Positions 1 through 6,722 of a DNA stretch of 7,908 nt are shown piece by piece. Both the position numbers and the translations under genes were made by a program. Origin of the DNA: an uncultured Verrucomicrobium sp. (GTDB lineage: Bacteria > Verrucomicrobiota > Verrucomicrobiia > Methylacidiphilales > GAS474); NCBI GenBank assembly GCA_903889845.1, contig CAISZB010000576.1:1-7908 (forward strand). Direction: 5' to 3'. Numbering within the stretch: the stretch's first letter is position 1; the number at the start of each line of letters is the position of its first letter. The notes beneath the pieces are model-generated. The model was not told the DNA's origin and searched no databases. It saw only the letters and a list, made by a program, of their open reading frames with translations.

Positions 1-256
1 CGACGGACGCACGTTGTAGGCTTCTGAGGGGTGCCCCCTCAGCCTCCAGCTAAGAGCCGGTAAGGGAAGAGGAGCGCGCGGTGGAGGCTATTCTCCTTCC
101 GAGGCGCAGCCTCGGCTGAATCCCCGAATCTCCGAGGGTACGTACGGCGTGGGGAGACAGAGCCAAAACGCCCAGACTCCTATTGGGAGAGGGCCGTTTC
201 GGTTCCGAAGCCCCCCATGGTGATCGGCAAAGAAATGATGTAGAATAGCAACGATC
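1..256. other. Gene-free region with clustered hairpins
   Basis: I see no convincing gene here; the frames crossing it are shadows of the plus-strand membrane protein gene. The stretch contains several perfect short inverted repeats: 24-31 with 35-42 (8 bp, 3-base loop), 99-105 with 109-115 (7 bp, 3-base loop), and the 8-base palindrome GTACGTAC at 138-145. The arm at 110-115 (CCTCGG) can also pair with CCGAGG at 132-137, giving two mutually exclusive stems. GAATC is directly repeated at 118-122 and 126-130. No T-tract follows the first two hairpins, so they are not obvious intrinsic terminators. It could be a structured leader, a dispersed palindromic repeat, or just GC-rich intergenic DNA. 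Confidence 0.35.
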
Positions 257-973
257 ATGGACACGCCCACCGCCCGCCGCCGCCTCTCCCGCCTTGCCGT
301 CCTCGCCGGGGTTCTTTCCGGCGTGGCCCTCCTCGGGTTCGCCTTTGTCTTTGGCCTTGGCACCCTTGCCATCGGCGGGGTGCCGGTGCTGGGCATCCTC
401 GCACTTCTCGTCTGGGTACCGGCGGCGGCCTTTGTCTTCCTTGTCCTTTGCGTCCTGGCCCTCGGCTTCGGCGCAGCGGCGGCGGCCCGCATCCGGGAAC
501 GGGACGATCTGCACGGCATTCCGTGGACGGTCTTTGGGCGGGTTGCGGGCGGGGTCGGCGTCGGTGCGGCGCTGGTCATCCTCGTCGGCACTGTCGCGAT
601 CCCGGCTTTCCTGGCCCAGCAGGAATCGGCGGCGTGGCGGCGGACCGCCGATCGGGGCATCACCAGCTTCCAGGAAACCTCGGCGAAGTTGACCGAGATC
701 GATGCCTCGCTGCAAAAGGGGATTGTCACCCTCGGCGCCCTGACCCCGAACGCCTCTCCCTTGGATCGCGCGAAGCTCGCCGCCCTTTTCTCCGATCAGG
801 CCGCGCGACTGCAGGAGATCACCGAGGCCCTGGCCCTCCAGTCGAAGTCGTGGCAGACGGCCCTGGAAACAACGCTGAAGGACAAGGGCGCGAACGCCGC
901 GACGGCGGCGAAGTGGCTCGGCGCGTGGTGGGAGACGGTGATGGGGAAGGCGGGGGTGGAGGGGAAAAAATAG
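257..973 (+). CDS. Small membrane protein of unknown function, three transmembrane helices
   Basis: This is a 238-residue protein that I do not recognise. A basic N-terminus (RRR at 7-9) is followed by three hydrophobic segments at about 13-35, 43-72 and 97-120. A short charged loop, RIRERDD at 78-84, lies between the second and third. The N-terminal half loosely resembles DUF4190-type membrane domains, which share the pattern of two close helices, a charged RIR-like loop and another helix; this is an impression of pattern, not a match. Residues 121-238 are hydrophilic, Ala- and Gln-rich and likely helical, perhaps a short coiled coil, and end in a basic tail (KAGVEGKK). The ATG at 257 has no clear Shine-Dalgarno site. 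The gene stops 6 bases short of the convergent glycosyltransferase stop. The hydrophobic pattern supports this frame over the long antisense frames, which are low-complexity Arg/Pro/Gly/Ala sequences. Confidence 0.75.
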   Translation: MDTPTARRRLSRLAVLAGVLSGVALLGFAFVFGLGTLAIGGVPVLGILALLVWVPAAAFVFLVLCVLALGFGAAAAARIRERDDLHGIPWTVFGRVAGGVGVGAALVILVGTVAIPAFLAQQESAAWRRTADRGITSFQETSAKLTEIDASLQKGIVTLGALTPNASPLDRAKLAALFSDQAARLQEITEALALQSKSWQTALETTLKDKGANAATAAKWLGAWWETVMGKAGVEGKK

Positions 974-984
974 GGACGTCTATT
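965..984 (-). terminator. Possible weak terminator between convergent genes
   Basis: Read on the minus strand, AATAG (984-980) can pair with CTATT (973-969) across a 6-base loop. The second arm runs into a T-tract formed by the A-run at 965-970. This would end transcription of the glycosyltransferase, whose stop codon lies in the first arm. The stem is short and A/T-rich, so the call is tentative. The site overlaps the stop codons of both converging genes. Confidence 0.3.
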
Positions 985-1864
985 CCCGCAACCCCCGCCC
1001 CCGCCACGCGATAAGGCGTTTTTGGAGGGAGCGGTTCCACCGCTTTTTTCGCAGTGCGGTGCGGCGGTGGCGCGGGTCGTGGGCCAGGGCGGCAGCGTCG
1101 GCCAGGAGGGCGTCGAAGCGGGCCTCGTCCCCGGCGATCTTCTCGATGTCGGCACGGGTCATCCGGGCGAGGAGCGTGGAGACTTCGGTGTTCTGGTTCC
1201 AGTAGTGGTGGAAGCCCATCGGATCGGCGGCGACTCCATACGCCTGCTCACCGATCCAGGCGAGGGCGAATTGTTCCCCCCACTCCGGCTGCTCGTGGAA
1301 GTGGACGCTGAACCAGTCGGTGAGGCGCTGCGCTTCGAGCAGGAGCCGGGCCGCTTCCCGCGTGGCGCGGAAGCCGACGAGGCCGGAGTTGAACATCTTG
1401 AACCCGGGGGCCATCCCCGGCCACTCCGAGTCGGCGACGAGGGCGGACTCCCGCCGCAGGAAGCGGGCGAAGACGGGATAGAAGTCGTCCCCGACGAGGC
1501 CATCCAGATTGTGCATCACCCACGGGCGCGGACCGAGGTCGGGCATCGTTCCTTTTGCGCCGGGGAGGCCCCGGAAGTAGGTATCGGTGTCGGTGTAAAG
1601 GACGGGGCTCCCCTCGGGCGCGGAAAGGGCGTGGCGGAGGAGGACGGCAATTTTGACCCGATGCCGGTAGCCGACGGGGGCGCTCCCGGCGGCGACGTCG
1701 ATGGCGGAGAGGGAATGGACGCGCGCGCCGGTGCCCGTGAAGGCCGCGGGCGCGTCGGTGTAGACGTCGATGACGGCATCGGGCAGCCGCGCCCGGATCG
1801 AGAGGACGGAGAGGAGGCCGGGCTTGCTGAAGCGTTCGCCGCCGTAGCAGTAGGTGAGGAACAT
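980..1864 (-). CDS. Putative GT-A-fold glycosyltransferase with DTD motif
   Basis: This 294-residue protein probably transfers a sugar from a nucleotide sugar to an unknown acceptor. The N-terminus, MFLTYCYGGERF, leads into an alternating strand/helix region with VIDVYTD at 31-37. The pattern VLYTDTDTYF at 88-97 supplies the DXD-type metal and nucleotide-sugar site (D92, D94). MFNSGLVGF at 157-165 and WGEQ at 195-198 correspond to the FNSG and D/E-Q motifs common in family 8-like and related GT-A enzymes. The C-terminus (264-293) is Arg/Lys-rich and could bind membrane or an acidic partner. No signal peptide or transmembrane segment is seen, so it is likely cytoplasmic. I chose the ATG at 1864, preceded by GGAG four bases upstream; a GTG at 1891 would add nine residues, but it has no ribosome site and starts three bases after the peptidase stop. 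It follows the S8 peptidase gene closely (30 bases), suggesting one transcript. The exact family and substrate are not determined. Confidence 0.75.
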   Translation of the reverse strand: MFLTYCYGGERFSKPGLLSVLSIRARLPDAVIDVYTDAPAAFTGTGARVHSLSAIDVAAGSAPVGYRHRVKIAVLLRHALSAPEGSPVLYTDTDTYFRGLPGAKGTMPDLGPRPWVMHNLDGLVGDDFYPVFARFLRRESALVADSEWPGMAPGFKMFNSGLVGFRATREAARLLLEAQRLTDWFSVHFHEQPEWGEQFALAWIGEQAYGVAADPMGFHHYWNQNTEVSTLLARMTRADIEKIAGDEARFDALLADAAALAHDPRHRRTALRKKRWNRSLQKRLIAWRGRGLRE

Positions 1865-1894
1865 CGGTCTCCGTTTTATGCCTTCCCGCACCGA

Positions 1895-4330
1895 TCAGGG
1901 CGAGGGGTTTTTCATCTGCTTCAGAGCCGGATACTCCCGGACGACTTCCTCGTAAAGACGGTCGCCGGAGCCGGGGAGGCGGACGGTGAGGAGGCCGCCG
2001 AAGCGGATGGGAGCCGCACCCTCGGGGCCGTCGGTGGGGCGGCGAGAGAGGGCGTGGAGGAGGAGGAAGGGGCGGTGGAGGTTTTTCGCGGAGAGGGTGA
2101 TGGAACTGCGGACGACGGTGTCCCAGCGGAGGTCGCTGCCGTGGAGGCGCGCCCCCGCGCGATAGGTGTTCGCCGACTTGGAGAGGGGCAACTCGGAGCG
2201 GGTCCATCGGGCCGATTCGAGCGCGGCGACGAGGTCAGCCTCGGTCTCGATGTTGACGCGGCGGGGGGCGGGGGCGGGCTTGAGGTAGGTGGGCGGGGTG
2301 TAGGTGTGGAGGCGGGCGTCGGGGTAGAAGGTGGCGGCGACGGCGTGGGCGGTGTACTCGACCGGGACGCGGGGATCGACAGGGCTTTGGACGACGAGAG
2401 TCCATTCGAGGGTGGCGCGGCTTTTGTTGCCGAGGGCGGCGAGGAGGGCGGGGGGCAGGGGCACGGGGAACCGCGCGACGGTCTTCGGCGGGAGGGCGTG
2501 GTCGATGAGGACGGAGACGGTGTCCGTCGGGCAGCCCAGGAGGGCGTCGATGTCGTCGGGACAGAAGCCGTGGCCGAGGAGGTAGTCGAAGCCCAGCGTG
2601 CTTTCTTCCCTGCCCTTGGCGCCGGGGACGGGATGGCGGCTGTGGTGGATGAGGAGGGCGCGGAGGAGGACGGGGGAGAGGCCCGGGTGGCGGCGGAGCA
2701 GTTCGGCGCAGCGGCGGACGACGAGGGGGGCGGCGAAGCTGGTGCCGTAGTCGAGGACGCGGAGGCCGGGCCGCGCGGCGACGAGGTGGAAAGGGGTCCG
2801 CTCGCACCCGCCGAAGGCGGCCAGGTCGGGCTTCACCTTCGCGCCTTCCCGGCCCGGGCCACGGCAGGAGTAGGCGATGGGATAACGTTCCCCACCGTAC
2901 TCGCTGTAGGCGCCGACGGCCAGGGCGTTGACGGCGTCGGCAGGAGCCTGGATGCGGCCGAAGCCGGGCTCCTCCCCGTCGTTCCCGACGGCGACGATGG
3001 GGAGGAGGTCGTGGGCGTGGGCGAGGGTGTCGAGGGCGTAGGTGAGGCGGGAGAGGTTGTCGTCGGAGATCGGCCCCCGCGGGCCGAAGCTGATGTTGAG
3101 GAGGCGGACGCCCCGGGCGGGGAGGGTCGGGACGATCCGCTCCATCGCGTCGACGGCCTCGTAGAGATCGAGGTCGTCGGGGTCGGAGAGGGGGAAGACG
3201 CGGTAGCCGAGGAGGGAGAGGAGCGGCGCGGGGAGGGTGTCCCGCGCGGCGTGGGGATTGAGCGGGCCGTGGAGGAGGGCCCCGGCGACGGCGGTGCCGT
3301 GGGCGACGCAGTCGGGATGGGCAGGGACGGGCCAGGGGTCCTCCTTCGCGTCTTGTCCCTCCGAGGCGTGTCCGGCGAGGAGGGGGAGCCCGGGATCGAA
3401 GCCGCCGTCGAAGAGGGCGACGCGGACGGGGGCGGGCGGTGCGGGCGCGGGCGGCCTCGGCGCGGTGAGCATCGGCCCGGAGCGGAGGGCGGGGAAGGGG
3501 CCGAGGTCGAGGGTGCGGGCGGTCCGCAACGGGTTGTAGCCGCGCAGGAGGGCGAGGGTCTCCGGATCGAGGCGGAGGCTGACGAAGGCGGGGCCGCCGG
3601 GGTAGGGCCGGAAGCGGAGGGCTTTTCCTGCGACTTTGCCCAGGAGGGCGCGGAGATGGTCCTCCCGCGCGGCGGCGGAGAGGAGGGCGGGGTGGAGGAC
3701 GAGCTCGACGCGGCCCCCGGCCCACGCCTCGGGGAAGGCGCCGGGGGCGATCCGCTCGTGCGGGGCAAGGAGGTCGATCCGCTCCAGGCGCTGGAGGTCT
3801 TCCTTCACCGGGCGGGGGAGGCTCCCTTCGCTCCGCTCCAGGACACGGCGGAGGCCGGTGAGGAAGGCCTCCTCCGCGGCGGAGACGAAGAGGAGCCGGG
3901 CCGCCGCGCTGACGGCCCCGGCGGCGACTTCCCGCCGCAGCCGAGCGGTGGGGGCGACGGCCCCCTCGCCGACGAGGGGGGCGCGCCAGAGCCGGGAGCC
4001 GACCTTCGCCGCGCCGGGGACGAGGGCGAGGAAGTGGTCGGGCTCGTGCGCGGCGGAGGGGTAGTCGGGATGGAGGCGGAGGGCGAGGACGGTCCCGGCG
4101 CCGTATTTGAGCGGCGGCGGGATGTCCCGCAGGAGGGCGTCGAGCCGTTCGAGGCCTTCCCAGAAGCGTTGCCGGACCTCGGCATAGGGGCGGAGCGGGG
4201 CGCGGGGGAAGGGGCGGGGGCGGCGCGCGGCGGTTTCGATCAACCGTTCGCCGCCGTTCAGAAGCGGGAGCGCGTCCTCTTTTTCCGGCGGGGTGGAGGC
4301 GGGGTGGAGGGGCGGGGAGCGGCGTGGCAT
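1895..4330 (-). CDS. Cytoplasmic S8 family (subtilase) peptidase with N-terminal extension, IetS-like
   Basis: This is an 811-residue subtilisin-like serine protease. The catalytic domain spans about residues 300-565. The triad is D308 in VALFDGGFD, H344 in AHGTAVAG and S531 in YGTSFAAP, with N450 in VAVGND as the oxyanion residue. All key residues are present, so it should be active. The first ~285 residues form a non-propeptide-like extension containing NGGERL (25-30), a helical stretch at 50-70, LRLHPDY (84-90) and KVGSR (109-113). These recall the N-terminal region of intracellular subtilases paired with AAA+ ATPases in defence loci (IetAS type), which is a recollection of pattern and not a search result. 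About 245 residues follow the protease domain, with beta-rich stretches. There is no signal peptide, so it is likely cytoplasmic. The ATG at 4330 is the only start before an in-frame TAA upstream and has no good Shine-Dalgarno. It is followed 30 bases on by a glycosyltransferase gene. No ATPase gene is present beside it. Confidence 0.9.
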   Translation of the reverse strand: MPRRSPPLHPASTPPEKEDALPLLNGGERLIETAARRPRPFPRAPLRPYAEVRQRFWEGLERLDALLRDIPPPLKYGAGTVLALRLHPDYPSAAHEPDHFLALVPGAAKVGSRLWRAPLVGEGAVAPTARLRREVAAGAVSAAARLLFVSAAEEAFLTGLRRVLERSEGSLPRPVKEDLQRLERIDLLAPHERIAPGAFPEAWAGGRVELVLHPALLSAAAREDHLRALLGKVAGKALRFRPYPGGPAFVSLRLDPETLALLRGYNPLRTARTLDLGPFPALRSGPMLTAPRPPAPAPPAPVRVALFDGGFDPGLPLLAGHASEGQDAKEDPWPVPAHPDCVAHGTAVAGALLHGPLNPHAARDTLPAPLLSLLGYRVFPLSDPDDLDLYEAVDAMERIVPTLPARGVRLLNISFGPRGPISDDNLSRLTYALDTLAHAHDLLPIVAVGNDGEEPGFGRIQAPADAVNALAVGAYSEYGGERYPIAYSCRGPGREGAKVKPDLAAFGGCERTPFHLVAARPGLRVLDYGTSFAAPLVVRRCAELLRRHPGLSPVLLRALLIHHSRHPVPGAKGREESTLGFDYLLGHGFCPDDIDALLGCPTDTVSVLIDHALPPKTVARFPVPLPPALLAALGNKSRATLEWTLVVQSPVDPRVPVEYTAHAVAATFYPDARLHTYTPPTYLKPAPAPRRVNIETEADLVAALESARWTRSELPLSKSANTYRAGARLHGSDLRWDTVVRSSITLSAKNLHRPFLLLHALSRRPTDGPEGAAPIRFGGLLTVRLPGSGDRLYEEVVREYPALKQMKNPSP

Positions 4331-4347
4331 GGAGGAGAGAAAAACAT
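4258..4347 (-). other. Possible 29-residue ORF overlapping the peptidase start
   Basis: An ATG at 4347 lies 17 bases upstream of the peptidase ATG in another frame. Unlike the peptidase start, it is preceded by a good ribosome-binding sequence (GGAGAGG, three bases away). It would encode a short Pro/Arg-rich peptide beginning MFFSPPCHAAP and ending at 4258 inside the peptidase gene. It might be a leader peptide feeding ribosomes to the peptidase start, or pure chance in GC-rich DNA. The peptide itself shows no recognisable family, so it is recorded only as a possible regulatory ORF. Confidence 0.15.
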
Positions 4348-4452
4348 CGTCCTCTCCGTGTTATCGCCCAAATGGGTTATCAATGAAAGCGTAGAACAGG
4401 TGGAAAGGAGGGGAGAGATGAGGAAGCGGAATCCCCTGCCCTCCAGAACCCG

Positions 4453-4458
4453 TGTCAA
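4453..4458 (-). promoter_or_regulatory. Candidate -35 box (TTGACA) for the peptidase operon
   Basis: The minus strand carries a perfect TTGACA here, about 120 bases upstream of the peptidase start, in the only AT-richer part of the divergent intergenic region. No good -10 lies 16-18 bases downstream; GGATT-like sequence is the best there. The promoter therefore stays unproven and may use a diverged -10 or another sigma factor. Confidence 0.2.
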
Positions 4459-4466
4459 CCTAAATT

Positions 4467-4478
4467 GCTATAGATAGC
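4467..4478. repeat. Short inverted repeat GCTAT-AG-ATAGC, possible operator
   Basis: Two 5-base arms separated by AG form a perfect inverted repeat in the middle of the divergent intergenic region, between the peptidase and cstA. It sits in an AT-rich island that contrasts with the surrounding GC-rich DNA, and lies next to the candidate TTGACA box. A dimeric regulator could bind here and control one or both divergent units. The short arms mean chance cannot be excluded. Confidence 0.25.
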
Positions 4479-4489
4479 TTAACGACCTC

Positions 4490-4519
4490 TTGCTTGTCTT
4501 CCGCCCCGCATTGGACTAT
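4490..4519 (+). promoter_or_regulatory. Weak candidate promoter for cstA-ybdD
   Basis: TTGCTT (4490-4495) and GACTAT (4514-4519) are 18 bases apart and match only half of the sigma-70 consensus positions each. If used, transcription would start near 4526, about ten bases before the predicted leader structure at 4537-4632. That would give an untranslated leader of roughly 125 bases. The spacing fits the leader model, but the boxes are poor. Confidence 0.2.
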
Positions 4520-4536
4520 CCTCGTGCTACCAAACC

Positions 4537-4632
4537 GCCGTGCCCGGCGTTTTCCCCTCCATCCCCCAAAAAACGGGTGAGGCGTTCTCACCCCCCTGAA
4601 ATGCGTTCCGCATGACCCCGTCCGGGCACGGC
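4537..4632 (+). promoter_or_regulatory. Predicted structured leader of cstA (three-way junction)
   Basis: GCCGTGCCCGG (4537-4547) is perfectly complementary to CCGGGCACGGC (4622-4632), an 11-bp closing stem. It can be extended by two more C-G/G-C pairs (4548-4549 with 4619-4620) around a single bulged T at 4621. Inside are two further perfect hairpins: GGGTGAG/CTCACCC (4575-4581 with 4587-4593, loop of five) and ATGCG/CGCAT (4601-4605 with 4609-4613, loop of three). The fold is a stem enclosing two hairpins plus a long C/A-rich single-stranded segment at about 4550-4574. It ends 17 bases before the cstA ATG and no T-tract follows, so it is not an intrinsic terminator. It could be a riboswitch, a protein-binding leader, or a DNA palindrome. 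I do not recognise it as a known riboswitch class. Confidence 0.45.
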
Positions 4633-4649
4633 CCTACACCCACAAAGCA

Positions 4650-6722
4650 ATGAGCAAAGAGATCCTGTCGAAACTCGGTTGGTTGGCCGTCGCCGTCGGC
4701 GGCGCCGTGGCGCTAGGCGTCGTCGCCTTGACGCGCGGGGAGAGCATCAGCGCCCTCTGGCTGGTCACCGCCGCCGTCTGCACCTACCTCATCGCCTTCC
4801 GTTTCTACGGCCTCTTCATCGCGAAGCGGGTCATGCAGGTCGAGGCCGGGCGCGCCACCCCCGCCGTCCGCCGCAACGACGGCCTCGATTACGTCCCGAC
4901 GAACCGCTACGTCCTCTTCGGCCACCACTTCGCCGCCATCGCCGGGGCCGGGCCGCTGGTCGGGCCGGTCCTCGCCGCGCAGATGGGCTACCTGCCGGGG
5001 ACCCTCTGGATCCTGGCCGGGGTCGTCATCGCCGGGGCGGTCCAGGACTCGATGGTCCTCTTCCTCTCCACCCGCCGCGACGGGCGCTCCCTGGGCGACA
5101 TGATCCGGTCGGAAATGGGGCCCGTGGCCGGGGGCATCGCCCTCGTCGGCGTCCTCCTCATCATGGTCATCATCCTCGCCGTGCTGGCCCTGGTCGTCGT
5201 GAAGGCGCTGACGAACAGCCCGTGGGGGACCTTCACCGTCGTCGCCACCGTCCCCATCGCCATCCTCATGGGCATCTACTGCCGCTTCATCCGTCCCGGC
5301 AAAATCGCCGAGATGAGCCTCATCGGCTTCGTCCTCCTGATGGGTGCCCTCCTCTACGGCCAAAACGTCGCTCAAAGCGCCGTCCTCGCCCCCCTCTTCA
5401 CCTTCAAGGGAGAGCAGCTCGCCCTCATCCTCATTGGCTACGGCTTCTTCGCATCGGTCCTGCCCGTGTGGCTGCTGCTGGCGCCGCGCGACTACCTCTC
5501 CACCTTCCTGAAGATCGGCACCATCCTCGGCCTCGCCCTCGGCATCGCCGTCGTCATGCCCCACCTGCAGATGCCGCCCCTCACGAAGTTCATCGACGGC
5601 ACCGGCCCCGTCTTCGCCGGGCACCTCTTCCCCTTCCTCTTCATCACCATCGCCTGCGGCTCCGTCTCCGGCTTCCACGCCCTGATCTCCTCCGGCACCA
5701 CGCCGAAGATGGTCGAGAACGAGAACCAGATCGCCTTCATCGGCTACGGCGGGATGCTGATGGAAAGCTTCGTCGCCATCATGGCGATGACCGCCGCGTG
5801 CGTGATCGACCCCGGCGTCTACTTCGCCATGAACAGCCCCGCGGCGCTGATCGGCACCGACGCGGAGCACGTCGCCGCCGTCGTCTCCTCCTGGGGCTTC
5901 ACCGTCACCCCGGACATGTTGACGGAGACGGCGAAGAACGTCGGGGAAAAAACGATCCTCTCCCGAGCGGGGGGAGCGCCGACCCTCGCGGTCGGCATGT
6001 CGCAGATCTTCTCCAACGTCCTCGGCGGGACAGCCACGATGGCCTTCTGGTACCACTTCGCCATCCTCTTCGAGGCCCTCTTCATCCTCACCGCCGTCGA
6101 TGCCGGGACGCGGGCCTGCCGCTTCATGGTCCAGGACATGGTCGGGAGCGTCGTCCCCTCATTCCGCAACACCCGCTCCTGGCCCAGCAACTTCGCCGCC
6201 ACCGGCGTCGCCGTCGCGATGTGGGGCTACATCCTCTACGCCGGGACCATCGACCCGCTGGGCGGCATCAACACCCTCTGGCCCCTCTTCGGCATCGCCA
6301 ACCAGATGCTGGCGGGCGTGGCGCTGATTCTCTGCACCGTGGTCCTCTTCAAGATGAAGCGGCAGCGTTACGCCTGGGTCCCCGCCCTCCCCGCCGTCTG
6401 GCTCCTGGTCTGCACCCTGACCGCCGGGTGGCAGAAGGTCTTCGACCCGAGTCCGGCCATCGGCTTCCTGGCCCACGCCCATAAATTCGGCACCGCCCTG
6501 GCCGACGGGAAGATCCTGGCCCCGGCGAAGAGCCTCGACCAGATGCATCAGGTCGTGACGAACGATTATGTCGACGCCGCCCTGGCGACGGCGTTCCTCG
6601 GCGTCGTCGTCTCCATGCTGATCTACGGTATCATTGCGATCCGGAAAGCAGCCCTGGCCGACAAGCCGACCGCCATCGAAGTCGGCGCCCCCGCCGCCGC
6701 ACCGGAGGCGAGTCATGCTTAA
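4650..6722 (+). CDS. cstA: CstA family carbon-starvation transporter (probable pyruvate importer)
   Basis: This is a 690-residue polytopic inner-membrane protein, close to the usual ~700 residues of CstA/BtsT. Enterobacterial members import pyruvate, and peptide uptake has been proposed for others, so the substrate here is inferred. The start is at about residue 1-30 (first helix, 9-27). The family signature region follows: TNRYVLFGHHFAAIAGAGP (84-102), AGAVQDSMVLF (128-138), RRDGRSLGDMI (142-152), CGSVSGFHALISSGTTPK (336-353) and NQMLAGVAL (551-559). Many hydrophobic helices run through to a final one at about 642-664, followed by a short Ala-rich tail. The protein appears intact. The ATG at 4650 has no visible Shine-Dalgarno site and sits 17 bases after the leader stem. 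Its stop overlaps ybdD by 8 bases, giving a transporter-accessory operon. No BtsSR-like two-component genes lie in the window, so control may run through the leader. Confidence 0.96.
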   Translation: MSKEILSKLGWLAVAVGGAVALGVVALTRGESISALWLVTAAVCTYLIAFRFYGLFIAKRVMQVEAGRATPAVRRNDGLDYVPTNRYVLFGHHFAAIAGAGPLVGPVLAAQMGYLPGTLWILAGVVIAGAVQDSMVLFLSTRRDGRSLGDMIRSEMGPVAGGIALVGVLLIMVIILAVLALVVVKALTNSPWGTFTVVATVPIAILMGIYCRFIRPGKIAEMSLIGFVLLMGALLYGQNVAQSAVLAPLFTFKGEQLALILIGYGFFASVLPVWLLLAPRDYLSTFLKIGTILGLALGIAVVMPHLQMPPLTKFIDGTGPVFAGHLFPFLFITIACGSVSGFHALISSGTTPKMVENENQIAFIGYGGMLMESFVAIMAMTAACVIDPGVYFAMNSPAALIGTDAEHVAAVVSSWGFTVTPDMLTETAKNVGEKTILSRAGGAPTLAVGMSQIFSNVLGGTATMAFWYHFAILFEALFILTAVDAGTRACRFMVQDMVGSVVPSFRNTRSWPSNFAATGVAVAMWGYILYAGTIDPLGGINTLWPLFGIANQMLAGVALILCTVVLFKMKRQRYAWVPALPAVWLLVCTLTAGWQKVFDPSPAIGFLAHAHKFGTALADGKILAPAKSLDQMHQVVTNDYVDAALATAFLGVVVSMLIYGIIAIRKAALADKPTAIEVGAPAAAPEASHA
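6704..6708 (+). promoter_or_regulatory. Ribosome binding site of ybdD inside cstA
   Basis: GGAGG lies six bases before the ATG at 6715, within the last codons of cstA. It fixes the ybdD start and implies translational coupling. It is one of the few clear Shine-Dalgarno sites in the window; cstA itself lacks one. Confidence 0.7.

Noticed and set aside
171..186. Sequence similar to the conserved 16S rRNA site around E. coli position 340 (CCCAGACTCCTA...GGGAG)
   Set aside because: Only about a dozen bases match and the flanking DNA does not continue as rRNA, so it is taken as coincidence with a small hairpin.
50..729. Long minus-strand frames opposite the membrane protein gene
   Set aside because: The sequences are Arg/Pro/Lys/Ala-rich with no recognisable fold, while the plus frame shows a clear three-helix membrane pattern and ends neatly at the convergent junction.
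1022..4477. A 1151-codon open frame on the plus strand opposite the peptidase and glycosyltransferase genes
   Set aside because: It is a low-complexity Gly/Glu/Val/Ala/Arg translation with no domain. It spans two real genes on the other strand plus intergenic DNA. It is the expected antisense shadow of strongly GC-biased codons, while the minus strand carries intact catalytic motifs.
4713..6056. A 447-codon minus-strand open frame opposite cstA
   Set aside because: It is an Asp/Glu/Gly/His-rich shadow of the cstA codons. cstA itself is an unambiguous full-length family member.
6634..6714. Upstream extension of the ybdD frame
   Set aside because: It overlaps cstA coding sequence and does not match the family N-terminus. 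The ATG at 6715 has GGAGG at ideal spacing.
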